Positions 43,401-53,519 of a DNA stretch of 64,000 bases are shown here, in pieces; position 1 is the stretch's first letter, and every line of letters begins with the position of its first letter. A program made the translations under genes and the position numbers. Source of the stretch: Mytilinidion resinicola (lineage: Eukaryota > Ascomycota > Dothideomycetes > Mytilinidiales > Mytilinidiaceae); assembly GCF_010093595.1 (NCBI RefSeq), contig NW_022985442.1:1172185-1236184 (forward strand). The letters are read 5' to 3'. The notes under the pieces were generated by a model. It saw only the letters and a program-made list of their open reading frames with translations. It made no database searches and had not been told where the DNA came from.

Positions 43401-43608
43401 AAACGGTCCGCACCCAGATGACATCGCCAGCATGCTCGCGAAACTGGGGGATAAAACTCTCAATGCGTTCGACGAAACCGGATCGGGTGTCGATGGGCAG
43501 CTTGCCATCGGGTCGGAGGAAATCGTTCTGCAAGCCGATGGCCAAGAGGGCCTGATGAGTCTGAAGCGTGGGCTGGTTCTTCTTGAGAAGATCCAGAAGC
43601 GAGGCCAT
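40402..43608 (-). CDS. Isochorismatase-AlkB-GST fusion protein
   Basis: One intronless ORF of 1068 residues, read from ATG at 43608 (ASLLDLLKKNQ follows). Residues about 15-270 are an isochorismatase-like hydrolase (LLAIGLQNDFL with its Asp; later LYLCGCLTNISVFATALDA with the nucleophile-position Cys). About 270-590 is a Ser/Lys/Pro-rich linker. Residues about 600-820 are an AlkB-type 2OG/Fe(II) dioxygenase: YISEHSDKTLDI holds H-x-D, MRWLHGI the distal His, and RISLTFR the 2OG Arg pair. Residues about 870-1068 are GST-like (FASNEVVENRQIAICLAELGL, then SRFSIADCAAWPVL in the helical domain). AlkB enzymes remove alkyl groups from nucleic acids or act on proteins or tRNA. All catalytic AlkB residues are present. 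An SRAP/HMCES abasic-site gene lies 1.2 kb upstream. Substrate unknown. Confidence 0.87.
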   Translation of the reverse strand: MASLLDLLKKNQPTLQTHQALLAIGLQNDFLRPDGKLPIDTRSGFVERIESFIPQFREHAGDVIWVRTVFEDEWPVNDPCADGDTVLLEAIDGLDDDEDSSFEDMAAKDPTQPASSSRSQRNKQRALDLFKRVSARKRIVPRTTSPTPAEEDELFLSKSSKKGPCCAPNTPGAEFTDSVKSCIDRSTDLEIITSHYSAFNGTTLLVTLRARLVTELYLCGCLTNISVFATALDAARHGFTINIIEDCLGFRKQMRHAEAVKKMISLMGAYVLSSVDLAKDLSKAPELKKVETPKSSKDTYDLQALVDKLKLDDDASPKSKGKTMSPSSKSESPSSALSGRNRTFSNASKADEEPTTAGAANPSPTLEDFVNKLSLGTSESQDYETQVVRPIPRKSQGDEEAKQNFVKTKIRMRSRSSKNKKKGDGQTKAEAPKAEAPKEAASSSEAASSSKAPAEVSPDRSSKKPAAPPEPPPRVPTIARAESTDMLKGRPSSREQKLKSHASQPALSSSSKDKDSKLRLSFGRSTKPAVPPLSSPQSPKPAEQSPKAPEKSPKAADKAPIAHTQPTMPKKIQSLATFPVLGPDDTIAEGDSRIIYDFFPPTMCHPKTSKKLLKDIVFTQLYNEVRWQKMYHAQGEVPRLVCVQGEFGPDGSMPVYRHPSDQSMPLLHFSPTVQLIREQVEKVVHHPVNHVLIQLYRSGQDYISEHSDKTLDIVRGSSIVNVSFGAQRTMRLRTKKSAKSEQASDDATPARSTQRIAMPHNSIFVLGQDSNMRWLHGITADKRSPADRSDVEKAFSGMRISLTFRQIGTFLDSDTRLVWGQGATAKDRSAANDVINDDEEETEKIIHAFGKENHSTEFDWDGVYGEGFDVLHFRAPPVDNPILFASNEVVENRQIAICLAELGLAHTVMEPPTIEKEYEGGRQICYRDADLKHTEVVGAIPILLYLDRYHHLDRDDYGKEVTANAYEVLQVMLKLQESFQKSSSAAFYEVFIETLMALEDRLARNSSQFIAGSRFSIADCAAWPVLDHIIENGDICSKESFPALTAYYRTVWKKKKSVGRLRSKLSIK

Positions 43609-44795
43609 GGCGAATATCACTGGATAGGAGAGTTCAGAGTGTGCAAGTGGACTGCCAGGCGGTGCGCACAGCGGATTGGCGAATTTTGAAGTGTTACAGC
43701 GTCCTCAGTGGCCAAGGATCCCACTTCTAACAGCCACCGAGACATTTGAATTCGGGAGGTCAGATGGAGTTACGAGTAGCAGGCGCAGAACCGGTGAGAG
43801 GAAGACGACGGCCGCATGGCTCGCGGTAGCAGTCGCACGTATGTACAGGTCACTTGGAAGAATTGGGATGGGTGGAGCGGTAGATGGTAAGCGGAGCAAT
43901 CAGCGACGGGCATGGTCGTGCAGGGCGAGCGGCAGGGCTGGCCGGTTCCATCTGCAGCGTGCGATGGTGGCAGTCCGAGAGGGAGGGCGAGAGAAGAGAC
44001 TGTGGAGGATGCGAGCAGGCGGAAGCCGGCGGGTGCAAAGCTGCGAGTTCTTTGAGCATTCCCCAGCCTTCAAAGTCACATCTCGCAGTCATCGCTCTTC
44101 GGCATGCTCCACGGCTGTCAGCAAATCGAGCGTCACGAAGCAAAGCACAGGTGTGAGGCGGTGGACCCTGGCCGCACATCGACTCGTGGGCGACCGTCGA
44201 CTGCACGACAAAGTGCACGGGAGCCACGGGAGCCACGAGAGCCACGAGAGCCACGAGAGCCACGAGAGCCACGAGAGCCACGAGAGGGCGGGCCCACAGC
44301 CATGCCAGACGTCTATAATTGCTGCGCTCCCGCCCTGGAGCGGAGGCGGTAGGACTATCTCGCACAGGGGCCCGCCTCACTGTTGAAGCACTCCGCGCCT
44401 GTCTGAGGCAATATCGCATCCGAAAGCCGTCCCAGGCGGACGGCACCCATATAGCGGCCACGCCCACATCGACACTTCGTACACGGAATCCTCCGGGGAA
44501 ATTGCTAGCCCGCCATGGCTTGCATCGACGACTTGTCACCCGTCACGTAGACGCCGTCCTCACCGCGAGTGGCCCCTCAAAGCTCCCACCTCCCACCTCC
44601 TCCCACCATTCCCGCCACTGGTGCAGCTGTGCCGCCCTCGCAAGCCGCCCATCCCCCCCTTGCAAGTGCAGCTTCACAGTCTTCTGTACGCACTTCCTCG
44701 TGCCCCGGATGGAATACGCCCCGTCTCACTTCCATTCGGCCACCTGATCCCTCTTGCCGTCAGCCGGTCCAGTGCTCCGATGGTATATCAAAACT
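43609..44795. other. GC-rich intergenic region with a minisatellite
   Basis: Contains the fusion-gene promoter and the 3' flank of the SRAP gene. Long open frames on both strands here (for example 43850-44539, minus) are produced by the 9-bp repeat and GC-rich sequence; they lack protein features. Confidence 0.5.
44221..44283. repeat. Minisatellite, 9-bp unit GAGCCACGA, seven copies
   Basis: Seven head-to-tail copies; the first differs at its last base (GAGCCACGG). Because the unit is a multiple of three it opens all frames (Ala-Leu-Val or Glu-Pro-Arg repeats). Confidence 0.95.
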
Positions 44796-46224
44796 TCACT
44801 TTCCGAAGAACGCCGTGATTTTCTGACTGCCATCCCCGGCCTTTTTCTTCGGACTCGCCTTCGCCGCAGTGCCATTACTCGTTGCGCTCCTAGTGTTCCT
44901 CGTCGGTTTGGAGGGCGTTTTCTTCGGAGATTGACTCGAGGGCTCCGCGGACAGCTTCTGCTTCTGTTGGGCTGGGCTGTCTGCTGTGCCACCATCATCG
45001 TCTGTCTCCCTATGCTCACGCTTGACTCCTCTTCGGCTTTCGGTGGGCAATGGGGCATTGTCTTCGGTACCATCATGCTGGTAATCAGTCTCACGAGTCT
45101 CACTGACGTCGTGTTCGACCTTGATTCCCTTCTCCGTCAAATCATCTTCCGTCTTTTGCACCAATTTCTGCTCTCCCTTGCCCTTAGCCAGCTTCTTTTG
45201 ATTTCCAAAGAAGTTGGCAATATTACTCCTATTCTCGGCGCTATTGATTGGGACCACAAACTGCGGCGAGTTGTTGCCCACCTTGCCGACGTCTTTGCTG
45301 ACTGGATAGCATTCTAGCTCACCGCTGTAGGGCTTCAGAAGCGATTGAAGGTCCTTGCTCCACTCGGTGCGAGCAGGGTCCAACCAGGTCCGGATGGCAT
45401 CAGAGCCGTTGTCCAGTATCACCGGCATGCGGTCGTGCAGGAAATTGAGCTGCTTGTTCGAATCTGTAGTGATGATAGTGTAGCTATAGAGCTTCTCCTC
45501 CGAGTCTAAACGCACATGATTAGAGCGTAGCACCAAAGACATGAATATGACGCACCTTCGTATTTGACGCAGTCCCACAATCCCGCGAGGCACATCAACT
45601 GGCCATCCTTTCGTTTGACAAAGTGTGGGATACGCTCCTTGCCATTGTTCTTCTTCAGCCATTCGTAGAAGCCCTGTATGACCACAATGCAGCGCTTCTT
45701 CTTCTTCATGGACGTCCACATGCCCCGGTCTTCGATGAGTGAGTCGTCTCGACAATTGATAGTCTTCAGCATCGAGCCATAGTCCGGGTTGCGCTTTGTC
45801 CAGAACGGGATGAGACCTGCGAGCCCAGTCAGCATACGTGATACCGAATTTGAAATAATGCATACCCCATTTCATGGCCTGCAGCTTGTACTTGGTGTCA
45901 TGACTCTCTGACTCGTGCTTGACTTGATTGTCGTCTAGCGGGGTCTCTTGTGCTGTAAGGGAATCAAGAGCATCCTTGTCACTGGTATCTCTTGCGCCCC
46001 CAAAGCCAGGTGCATCAGCTCTGTACACGATTCCATGATTTCCTGGTGCGAAGTTGTAGGTATGTCTAACTTCACTGTCCTCTGGAGCGTCGTCAACTGG
46101 CATCTGGGCGTCCTGGAGCTGGTGCCGTATTTCCGAAGGCCTCTGAAGGACTGTGTCAGAACAATCGCCCCATTGATTTGGTTATGACAATGCTTACCAA
46201 GGCCAACACATAGCGCCCGCACAT
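44796..46224 (-). CDS. SRAP-domain protein (HMCES/YedK), abasic-site DNA shield
   Basis: Four exons (46224-46198, 46142-45866, 45816-45556, 45505-44796; introns 49-55 nt) encode 424 residues. The first nine codons give MCGRYVLAL, with the catalytic Cys2 exposed after Met removal. YNFAPG (Asn), IQGFYEW (Glu) and DRMPVIL (His just before, LHDRMP) complete the known SRAP active site. HMCES forms a thiazolidine crosslink with abasic sites in single-stranded DNA. The C-terminal 130 residues are disordered and basic and end QKITAFFGK, resembling a PCNA-interacting (PIP) box; human HMCES also has a C-terminal PIP. Exon 1 is only 27 nt, so the active-site Met-Cys is easily missed. It shares a 236-bp bidirectional promoter with the TPR gene at 46461. 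Confidence 0.93.
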
Positions 46225-46460
46225 TTTGATAGCTGTTCCTAGCACATAGTGTGGTGTAGAACGCGTGGGCTGGCAGCACTTAAAAGGCACCAAGCACGCT
46301 CGAGCGGACGTCATTGGCGAGGCGAGAATCATTCAGCCCTACGAGAACGACTGACATCTGCCACAATTGGTTTCGACGACCGCCAACCTAGCGACCTCAA
46401 GGGGCCCTTCCGGCCATCAGTTCTTCCCACATCAGTCCGTAATACTTCTGTTCATCCGCA
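46225..46460. promoter_or_regulatory. 236-bp bidirectional promoter (SRAP gene / TPR gene)
   Basis: The two start codons face outward only 236 bp apart, so both promoters and 5' UTRs must fit here. No TATA box is visible. Confidence 0.65.
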
Positions 46461-47937
46461 ATGTTCTCTAGAAGACTCCCACGCGCCTCCCAGCGCGCGT
46501 GCTCGCGGCTCTCACAACCTCCACACCACCCCCTCCAGACATTCGCAAAACTCCCTTCACAGACACGAATACCGCGGCCTCAATGCTTAGCAAGGCGAAA
46601 TATATCAACCGCAGCAGCCGCAAAGAAGCTCTTCAAAGAAAGCCCATTCCTGTTCCCACTCGCCGGCTTCTGGTACTTCAACCCCCATACCTAGTCACTC
46701 CACCAAAGCAAACAGCTTACTGGCCTTCTCAAGCATTATAGCAGGCATGGCCGGCTTCCTATATCTCCCGTATTACTACCAAAACTACATCATCGCACCC
46801 TATCACAACTTCCCCGAGCCCGTGGCTAAAAAGCTGCGGCGCGCCATATTCTACAGCTCCGGTCGCAACGTCGACGTGCGGGAAGCAAACAAATATTTCC
46901 GCCAGGGCATACTGTTAGCGAATGAGCTGGGCATGGATCCGTTTAGTGACGAGATTCTGGGCGTAAAAATTGCCATTGCGGCCATGTTCGAGCGCGAGCA
47001 GCACTTCAACCTTGCGATCGAGGTGCTGGAGATTCTGCGCCGCGACTGCTACAGATGGGTAGAGGAAGTAGGCCCGAAGCACTGGACTGACGGAAAAAGA
47101 ACCAAGATACTGTCCAAAACCGTAGAGCTCAACGTCAAGCTAGGCGAGCTCTACAGCAACAAATACGTCCAAGACACCGACGCTGCCGAGGAGCGCCTCG
47201 TCGAGGCCGTCGAGACCATTCTCAAAGAGAAGTCCCGGCGCGAGAAAGACGGTGTGCAAACCGGCGAGGGCGAGTGGATGTCGGACGAAGAGGTGGGGGC
47301 GTCGCTGGAGGGTAAGTTTGGTTGTCTCTGATCGTATTCGCACCCAACCACACACCATCCCCTCTCACCGTCTCTCCTTGTGCCACCACCCCAACTGACA
47401 CTCTCTTCAAGCACTCGGACACCACTACGAGGAGAAGGACCTCCACTACCTCGCCACCCCGCTCTTCCTCCAGGCGCTGACGCTGTGTCCGCCGAAATCC
47501 TGCCACTCGGTCGTACTCAGTGAGTCCGCTGTTCGCATGCGGTCTAGATACAGACGACTGACCCAACTGCTCCAGTGAACAATCTCTCCATCTGTCTTGC
47601 GCAGCAAACACCCACGCCTACGCCAGACGCTCTCCCGAACTCCGTCCCGCACATCCCCCCTCACTCCCGCGCTATGATCATCGACCAAGCCCGCCAGTGG
47701 GCTAGTAAAGCCCTTGCTTCCGCCGCTGTCATTACTCCGCCGGATCGCACAGAGGAATGCGATCAGGGCTGTGCGGTTGCAACGCATAATCTCGGCGAGT
47801 TCGCGGAGATGGAGGGGAAGATACAGGAGGCGCGGAAGCGGTATCAGGAGGCGGCGAGCTTGGCGAAGGCTGTGGGGTTCAAGGAGGGGGAGATTAACGC
47901 GAAGGAGGGGTTGAAGAGGTTAAAGGGGAAGGATTGA
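46461..47937 (+). CDS. Mitochondrial TPR protein, Mgr3-like
   Basis: Four exons (46461-46672, 46716-47311, 47412-47519, 47576-47937) encode 425 residues. The N-terminus is Arg-rich without acids (MFSRRLPRASQRACSRLSQ), a mitochondrial presequence. The 43-nt first intron joins FPLAGF to CLLAFSSIIAGMAGFLYLPYY, forming one transmembrane helix at about residues 65-90. TPR-like helices follow (EANKYFRQGILLANELG, FNLAIEVLEIL, ALGHHYEEKDLHYLATPLFLQAL, and KIQEARKRYQEAASLAKAVG near the end). This layout fits Mgr3-type adaptors of the i-AAA (Yme1) protease in the inner membrane; that assignment comes from pattern memory and is less certain than the location. Confidence 0.78.
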
Positions 47938-49684
47938 TCGAATGAGAAACGAGCTGTAAGATAGTGCTTGTAGGCTTGTATACCTCCAAATCTCGAACAA
48001 GACGAAGATGTAATCATGTTGAACTTCCTGGACACTCGTTGAGCTAAGCGTCTCCGCCCAACGGCACCGGCTACCACTCAAAAAGGGAAAGTATCCATAG
48101 ACTTGGCGAAATTACACTGAAGTATCCCCGTTGGCAGCGATAGAAGAATTTCCTCCCACACAGACTTGACCCCCAATCACGTTATCACCCCTAACTACCA
48201 GCACGTGTCTCTTACTAAGCTGGGGGTATATAGTTAGTTAAACTTCTTCCGCACTTCTGAACCTTCCGATCCATGGAAAACTTGGGGGTTTTCGGGGCTG
48301 GGGTCAAATCGAACAACCTTCCAGTCTCATGGCTGTCGTCTCTCGATAAAATTGCCCGTAAACCTGTTTCGATGGGAGGAAGTGGTGCTCTAGTCAAACC
48401 ACCCGACTGTCGACTGCATACGGGAAGTCGGAAGAACTGCAAAACGCGACGTTACGAACTACCAATGGCAGTTGGAGGAAGCGGCGGAGAGTTGCTCTGG
48501 GTTGGAGAGCACCAAGAACACTTCTCATGGGTATTTTGGGCAGCGAGAATCGCACGGAAGACGGGGCCATGGGAGTTGGGATTGAGAAGGGTTGTGGTGG
48601 ATGAGGATAGATATATCTTTTGTGCAGTACGACATCGATTCTTGTCTCGAGTAGGTTCGATCAGTGCTGCCATCGAAGATATCTGTCATGAGCCGAGGCT
48701 GCTGGGATTCGTCAGCGAGAGTTAATACTAGAACACTCAAGCACTCCAGAAACACCGGGCCTGCTCGTAGCTCGGAAAGACTGTTGCGTTGACAGCTCCG
48801 AGGAACTCACACCATTTTGTCAACGCCGCAAACGTGTTTTGCAAGCCCATAGATACTGTCCTACTGTGCTGAGTCTACTGTGAAGTCGCGATCGAGGAAT
48901 ATATACTTGCTCTCAGGTCAGACTGCTCTGCCACATGACATCAATGAGGATCACGTTCTTAGTAGTCATGACCTCCTCTCATCGTAACCTTCTGGACCGA
49001 ACTAGTTAGCATAAGCTTCACCACATCACCTTCACAACCAAAAGCGCCAATCATGAACAAGACCAACATCATTCACATATCTTTTTTTCTTTCCTATGTC
49101 CTCTTCCCACTTCTACTCTCCACACGCATCTTCCCATCTGATATACACCTCTCCAATTTCATCATCTCCCCAACCCTCCTCAATCCTCTCAATCCAATCC
49201 GAAATATTCCAGGTCATAAAAACCATGTCTGCAATCCATCTAGCGCAGCAGCTACAATAGTTTAGCTACACCACGTGCTTTAACAGTTCAGCCAAGAAAA
49301 GGGGTGTCATGACGAATCGAAGCCAAGCGAAGCGAAGAGAGAATCGAAACGTCGTAGTCGAAGAGGAAAAAGAAGAAAGAAGCAGACAGAGTGAAAACAA
49401 GCAAAGGAAAGCAGTAAGCCGCTCAGGCAGAGTTATTAGGACGAAGGGGGGCCGGGGGGGAGGGTATAAACCACCAGCTCAAATTCGCACCACAAAACAC
49501 AAATAAATGCAACACAGAAGAAAAGTCGTCCGTCATGGGGGAAGGGAGAAAGCAAAAAAAGGGTGGGAAGAAAAAGAATCCATCATCTCCCAATGCGAAG
49601 AAGAAACAAAAAAGACACTCTCCTCCACATACTACACACAGACGACATTTATCATTCAGCACACATTACTTTTCCAGCTGCCGC
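47938..49684. other. Intergenic, no supported gene
   Basis: 1.75 kb between converging genes, with A/G-rich sequence near 49300-49600. A 150-codon plus-strand frame at 48273-48725 starts in a good context (CCATGG) but has no motif, and I rate it below the threshold for a call. Confidence 0.4.
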
Positions 49685-52600
49685 TCACTCGGCGTACGTC
49701 TTCTTGCGCCAGAAGCGGGCGCTAGGGAGGCGGTTTTCTTTCTTAGTCGCTGCGCTGGGAGGCGGGTTGACAGGGTCGGGGGGCCCGGACGTGCGGAGGA
49801 AGTCTGCGAGGTCGTTGACTTCGCTCCGTCGTGACGTGGTCGCGTCTCTGGCCGTGGCAACACGGGCTTGGAGTCTTGGCTTGTTGGATCTGGGGACCGA
49901 GCCGGTGCCGCTTCCGCCGGTCATCATGGCGGGGTTATTCGAAGTCGATAAACCCGCACCAGAGCCAACGCCAGGGCGGTAGATAATCGGCGGAGCAGCT
50001 CTTGAGCCTGCTGCTGCAGCCGAAGTGGCGCCGTTCCTGCTAGAGGAGGCCTGCGAGGAGCCATTCGGACGGTTCTTGGCGGCGGCGGCAATCGCACCAG
50101 GGGGGATGATCGGTTTGGGTTCGTTTTGCGTAGGTGGCTCGGTGTTACGCAGGAAATCGATCAGACTCTCCTCGCGACGTCCCGATTTGGGAAGCGCCGT
50201 GAGTAGATCTTCGTCCTCGTCATCAGTGTCGATAGCGTACGGGTCCTTGACGCGCCGACGCTTGCGGACAACTTGGGGCTCCGGATTTGATTGACTGCCG
50301 GCCAGGAATTGAGGGGTATCCGAATAGGCGGGCTGGACGACGTTAGGGGTTGCAAGAAGGCCCGTTCTCGAGTTTGTGGAAGCAAGAGTCGATTGTTTGG
50401 AAGTGGTAGATACCTGAGAGCCAAACGAAGAATCGACGTGACTGTTGTCCGGAGACCGATCGTTGAGCATTCTGCTGAACTCATCCGAGTCGACAGTGGA
50501 GCGAAACGGTGCAACGGTGCGAGGGATCCGGTGCTCACCGCCCGCCGCAGCAGGAGGTCCTTGGCGAATGAAGTCAATCAGGTCCGTATTCCCATTGCCT
50601 TGACCAGCTGGACTCCGAGGCTCCATGTGTAACTTCGATCGCACAGAAGAGGCTCCATCACCTCGTTCATGCTTCGCAGGGACTGCTGGACCACTTCGGC
50701 CGGATATTTTCCTGCCGAGACCACTAATAGGGGAGCTTGATTTCTGGGATGCGGCAATAGGCTGCGATGACCGCGAGCTTGATTCGTGGGGTCCAGTAGA
50801 CCGAATGAAATCCGCGAAATCCCGCATTGACTCCGTTTGAATCCTTGGTTCTCTTGCAGCGAGCTGACTAGTTTTACTCCTTGACGTACTAGTTGAGCTT
50901 GGACGCGAGTTTTGAGTCGTATAATACCGATCCACGCTGGCGGTGCTCTTTCCTTTGACTGGTGATCGGGCCTGTGCGCCGAATGCTGATGATTGTCCAG
51001 CATCAACTCGCGGATAGACGGTGACTTGAGTCGGGGACTTAGCTGGAGGCTTCGGCGCCTCTACCGTCTTCGTAAGGGGGGATTCCTGCTTGGATTAATC
51101 TTCCATATTCTATAACATACAACAGTAGGGCACCTACGTCCAGATCGCGCATGCTTTGCGGTGTCAGAGTATACTTCACTGTTTCTTCCCCCATGACGAG
51201 TGAATCGAATTCTCTCTGTCGGTCTTCCTCAGATAGCCTCTGGCTTAATCCTCGTGCGCGGCCAAGACTTGACTCGGATCCTTTGGCACTGTGGAGTATT
51301 GAAGTGGTCAGAGACGGCGATCTGGAAGAGCTAGACGACACGCGCTGTACGGTAACCCGGTCGGTAGGATATCCCTCTGCAGTTCCGCTTCTTGAGCGAT
51401 TGCCGTCACGAGAACTGTCATTTGATTGTCGTTTAGCTGACTTTTCTTGTGACCGAACGGCAGACCCATTCTGGACTGATTTATCTGGCATGTCAATCCA
51501 GTTGGTAGCCTCTTGTAGCGCAGCCAGTGGGGGGTTGCGAGAGGAGGTAGACGAAGATCGAGGTGGAGGGGCCTTCGATTGAACTGTCCTCTCAGTAGGA
51601 CTCGGCGTTTTCCGTGATATAGGTGGCGAGACCGACAGACGGCGTGATGGCTGCTCCTTGTAGTCGTTCGCTCCGCCAGGCAAGGCTGAAGCACCGTTGG
51701 TAATTGGCTCGTTTTGCAGATCAGGAGTCGAGGAAACCGGAACATCAGAAGTACGCGCGACACCAATTGCGTTGCGATCATCCTCTTCAAGCTCAGATGT
51801 AGGTGTTATGGAAGTCTTGTGAGTCTCTGCAATCGGCGTGGCGAGTGGAGTGGCCACAGATGATCGATTACTGCGCGTAGAAAAGGTTCGGACAATTCCT
51901 GGTGGGCCAGAAGACGAGATGGACATTCGTTTGCCTTGCATGACCACTGGTTCGACATCACTCACGCCGGGCGTTTCAGCATCGTCCTCGTCGTCGTAAG
52001 ACCTGGTACCAGTGACAGAAGCGACTGCAGCTGTTGCCATAGCAGCTGCGCCTGCGATAGCTCCAGAAAGCACGCCAGAGTTCGAGACATCATGTTCTCC
52101 ATGATGCTCATCAATCAACTTGGAGTTGTCCTCATCACCTTCGTGATTGTCTGATGTTTCCATGTATGACTCTCTTGACATCCTCTCCATCGGCGTTTCG
52201 TAGGCATCATCCGAGAGAGATGGTGCGGGGAAAGTGAAGGCGCCCCTCTCAGGAGGCGGCATTGAGAAAGGCCTGCGTTTCCCAGACCGTGAAACGAAAA
52301 CGTCGTCGTCTCCTGCAGTGGTACTTGACGGCAGCAAAATGAAACTCGAGGGCCGTCTCGAGGTAGCCACTGTCGGTGTTTCTGCGCCACTTTCTTCATC
52401 ATCAAATTGACGAGCTAGTCCAGGAACTTCAATCTCTGCCACATCGTTGCTGGTTATCGGAAGTGGTATGTTGGCGGCGATGTCCGTCTCGGTGACTTCG
52501 TGCTCAGGCACTTCACCGAGCGATCGAGACCTCTCGGGATCCTGACTGAGCTCGTCTGAATTCCCCCGGACATGATGAACGATCTTGGAGCCAGAGCGGC

Positions 52601-53519
52601 CAACTGATCCTCGGCCAACAGAAGAACCAAGTGGGACTATCGGAGCCCTAACTCGCTTTCTCCAGGTCCTCCAAAGGCGTCCAAGAGTGGAATTCAAGGC
52701 AACTTTCTCCACGTCAAAGTCTTCCACGACAATGCGCTCGAGCGGGCTTTCATCCTCATCTTTCTTCATTTTGGCGGATGCCCTGGAGAAAGCAGCTTGC
52801 CCAGAGACCATGAGAGTTTGCTCGGCAATGTACTCGACGACGGAGGTCAAGAAGATGGCAGCAGCCCATGACACGAGGCCTAATTCGTCATTGCTGCCAT
52901 TGTTGAGGCTGAGTCCACGCTCTTGCTGGACATAGCGCTCCTCATCCTCATCCTCCAGCTCGCCCAGCCGAGTGTAAACCATTATCCGTAGACGTGTACG
53001 CTTCCACACAGTCTCCACATCCCACTTCTCGGAGGGGTCTTGGCCATTCTGCAGCGCAGGGAACTCGTCATCATCCTCGCCAGCCAGGAGACCTTGCAGC
53101 TCTTCATCGGCCGTTGCCATTGCCTCGCGCGCGAGTCTGGGTTTGAGGACATCGGAAATAGCGGGCCGGATAGCAGTGAGCGATGGCGACCGCGCGGCGG
53201 CCAAGAAAGAGAACAGGAGGTGGTCCAGGAAAGCATTGAGCAAGCAGAGGGCCTCCTCGGAGAACAGCGCGTTGGTCAGATACGGGGAGTCGTCCTCCAA
53301 ATCGAACTCTGCGCGCAGCTTTGCATTCTGGTGGTCGCTAACTAGCTGCGAGGCCACTGATGCAGCGATGTATGCGGGCGCAGGGCGCACATTGGAAGGA
53401 ATCTGGAAGGACGTGGAGCCGGCGAGAGAGGGTCTGTCGCTGCTGAAGCTGGCCGCTCTGCTCGATCGCGGGGAGCCGAGCTCGCCGGCATCTGAGCGAG
53501 TGTGTCGATGCATTTGCAT
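49685..53519 (-). CDS. Large Ser-rich conserved fungal protein with repeated DFIR-type motifs
   Basis: Two exons (53519-51138 and about 51085-49685; intron with GTAGGT donor and tandem AAG/CAG acceptor) give about 1260 residues. An ordered N-terminal part (residues about 45-280) includes YLTNALFSEEALCLLNAFLDHL and an acidic loop, with a helix pattern reminiscent of a histone fold; I cannot confirm that. The rest is Ser/Pro/Thr-rich and disordered, with one Ala/Val-rich helix (SGAIAGAAAMATAAVASV). In the C-terminal third a short motif recurs four times: DFADFIRSTGP, DLIDFIRQGPP, SLIDFLRNTEPP and DLADFLRTSGPP, the last about 20 residues before the basic tail. A KRRRVKDPY segment could be a nuclear signal. 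I recognise orthologues across Pezizomycotina but no tested function. Confidence 0.82.

Noticed and set aside
44221..44283. Regular repeats that might suggest a CRISPR-like array
   Set aside because: Units are 9 bp with no spacers; this is a simple minisatellite in a eukaryotic genome.
43850..44539. 229-codon minus-strand ORF
   Set aside because: Kept open by the 9-bp minisatellite and GC-rich sequence; Ala-Leu-Val repeats, no motif, and overlapping frames on the other strand are equally open.
48273..48725. 150-codon plus-strand ORF starting in a CCATGG context
   Set aside because: No recognisable motif and no support from neighbours; length is possible by chance in this composition.
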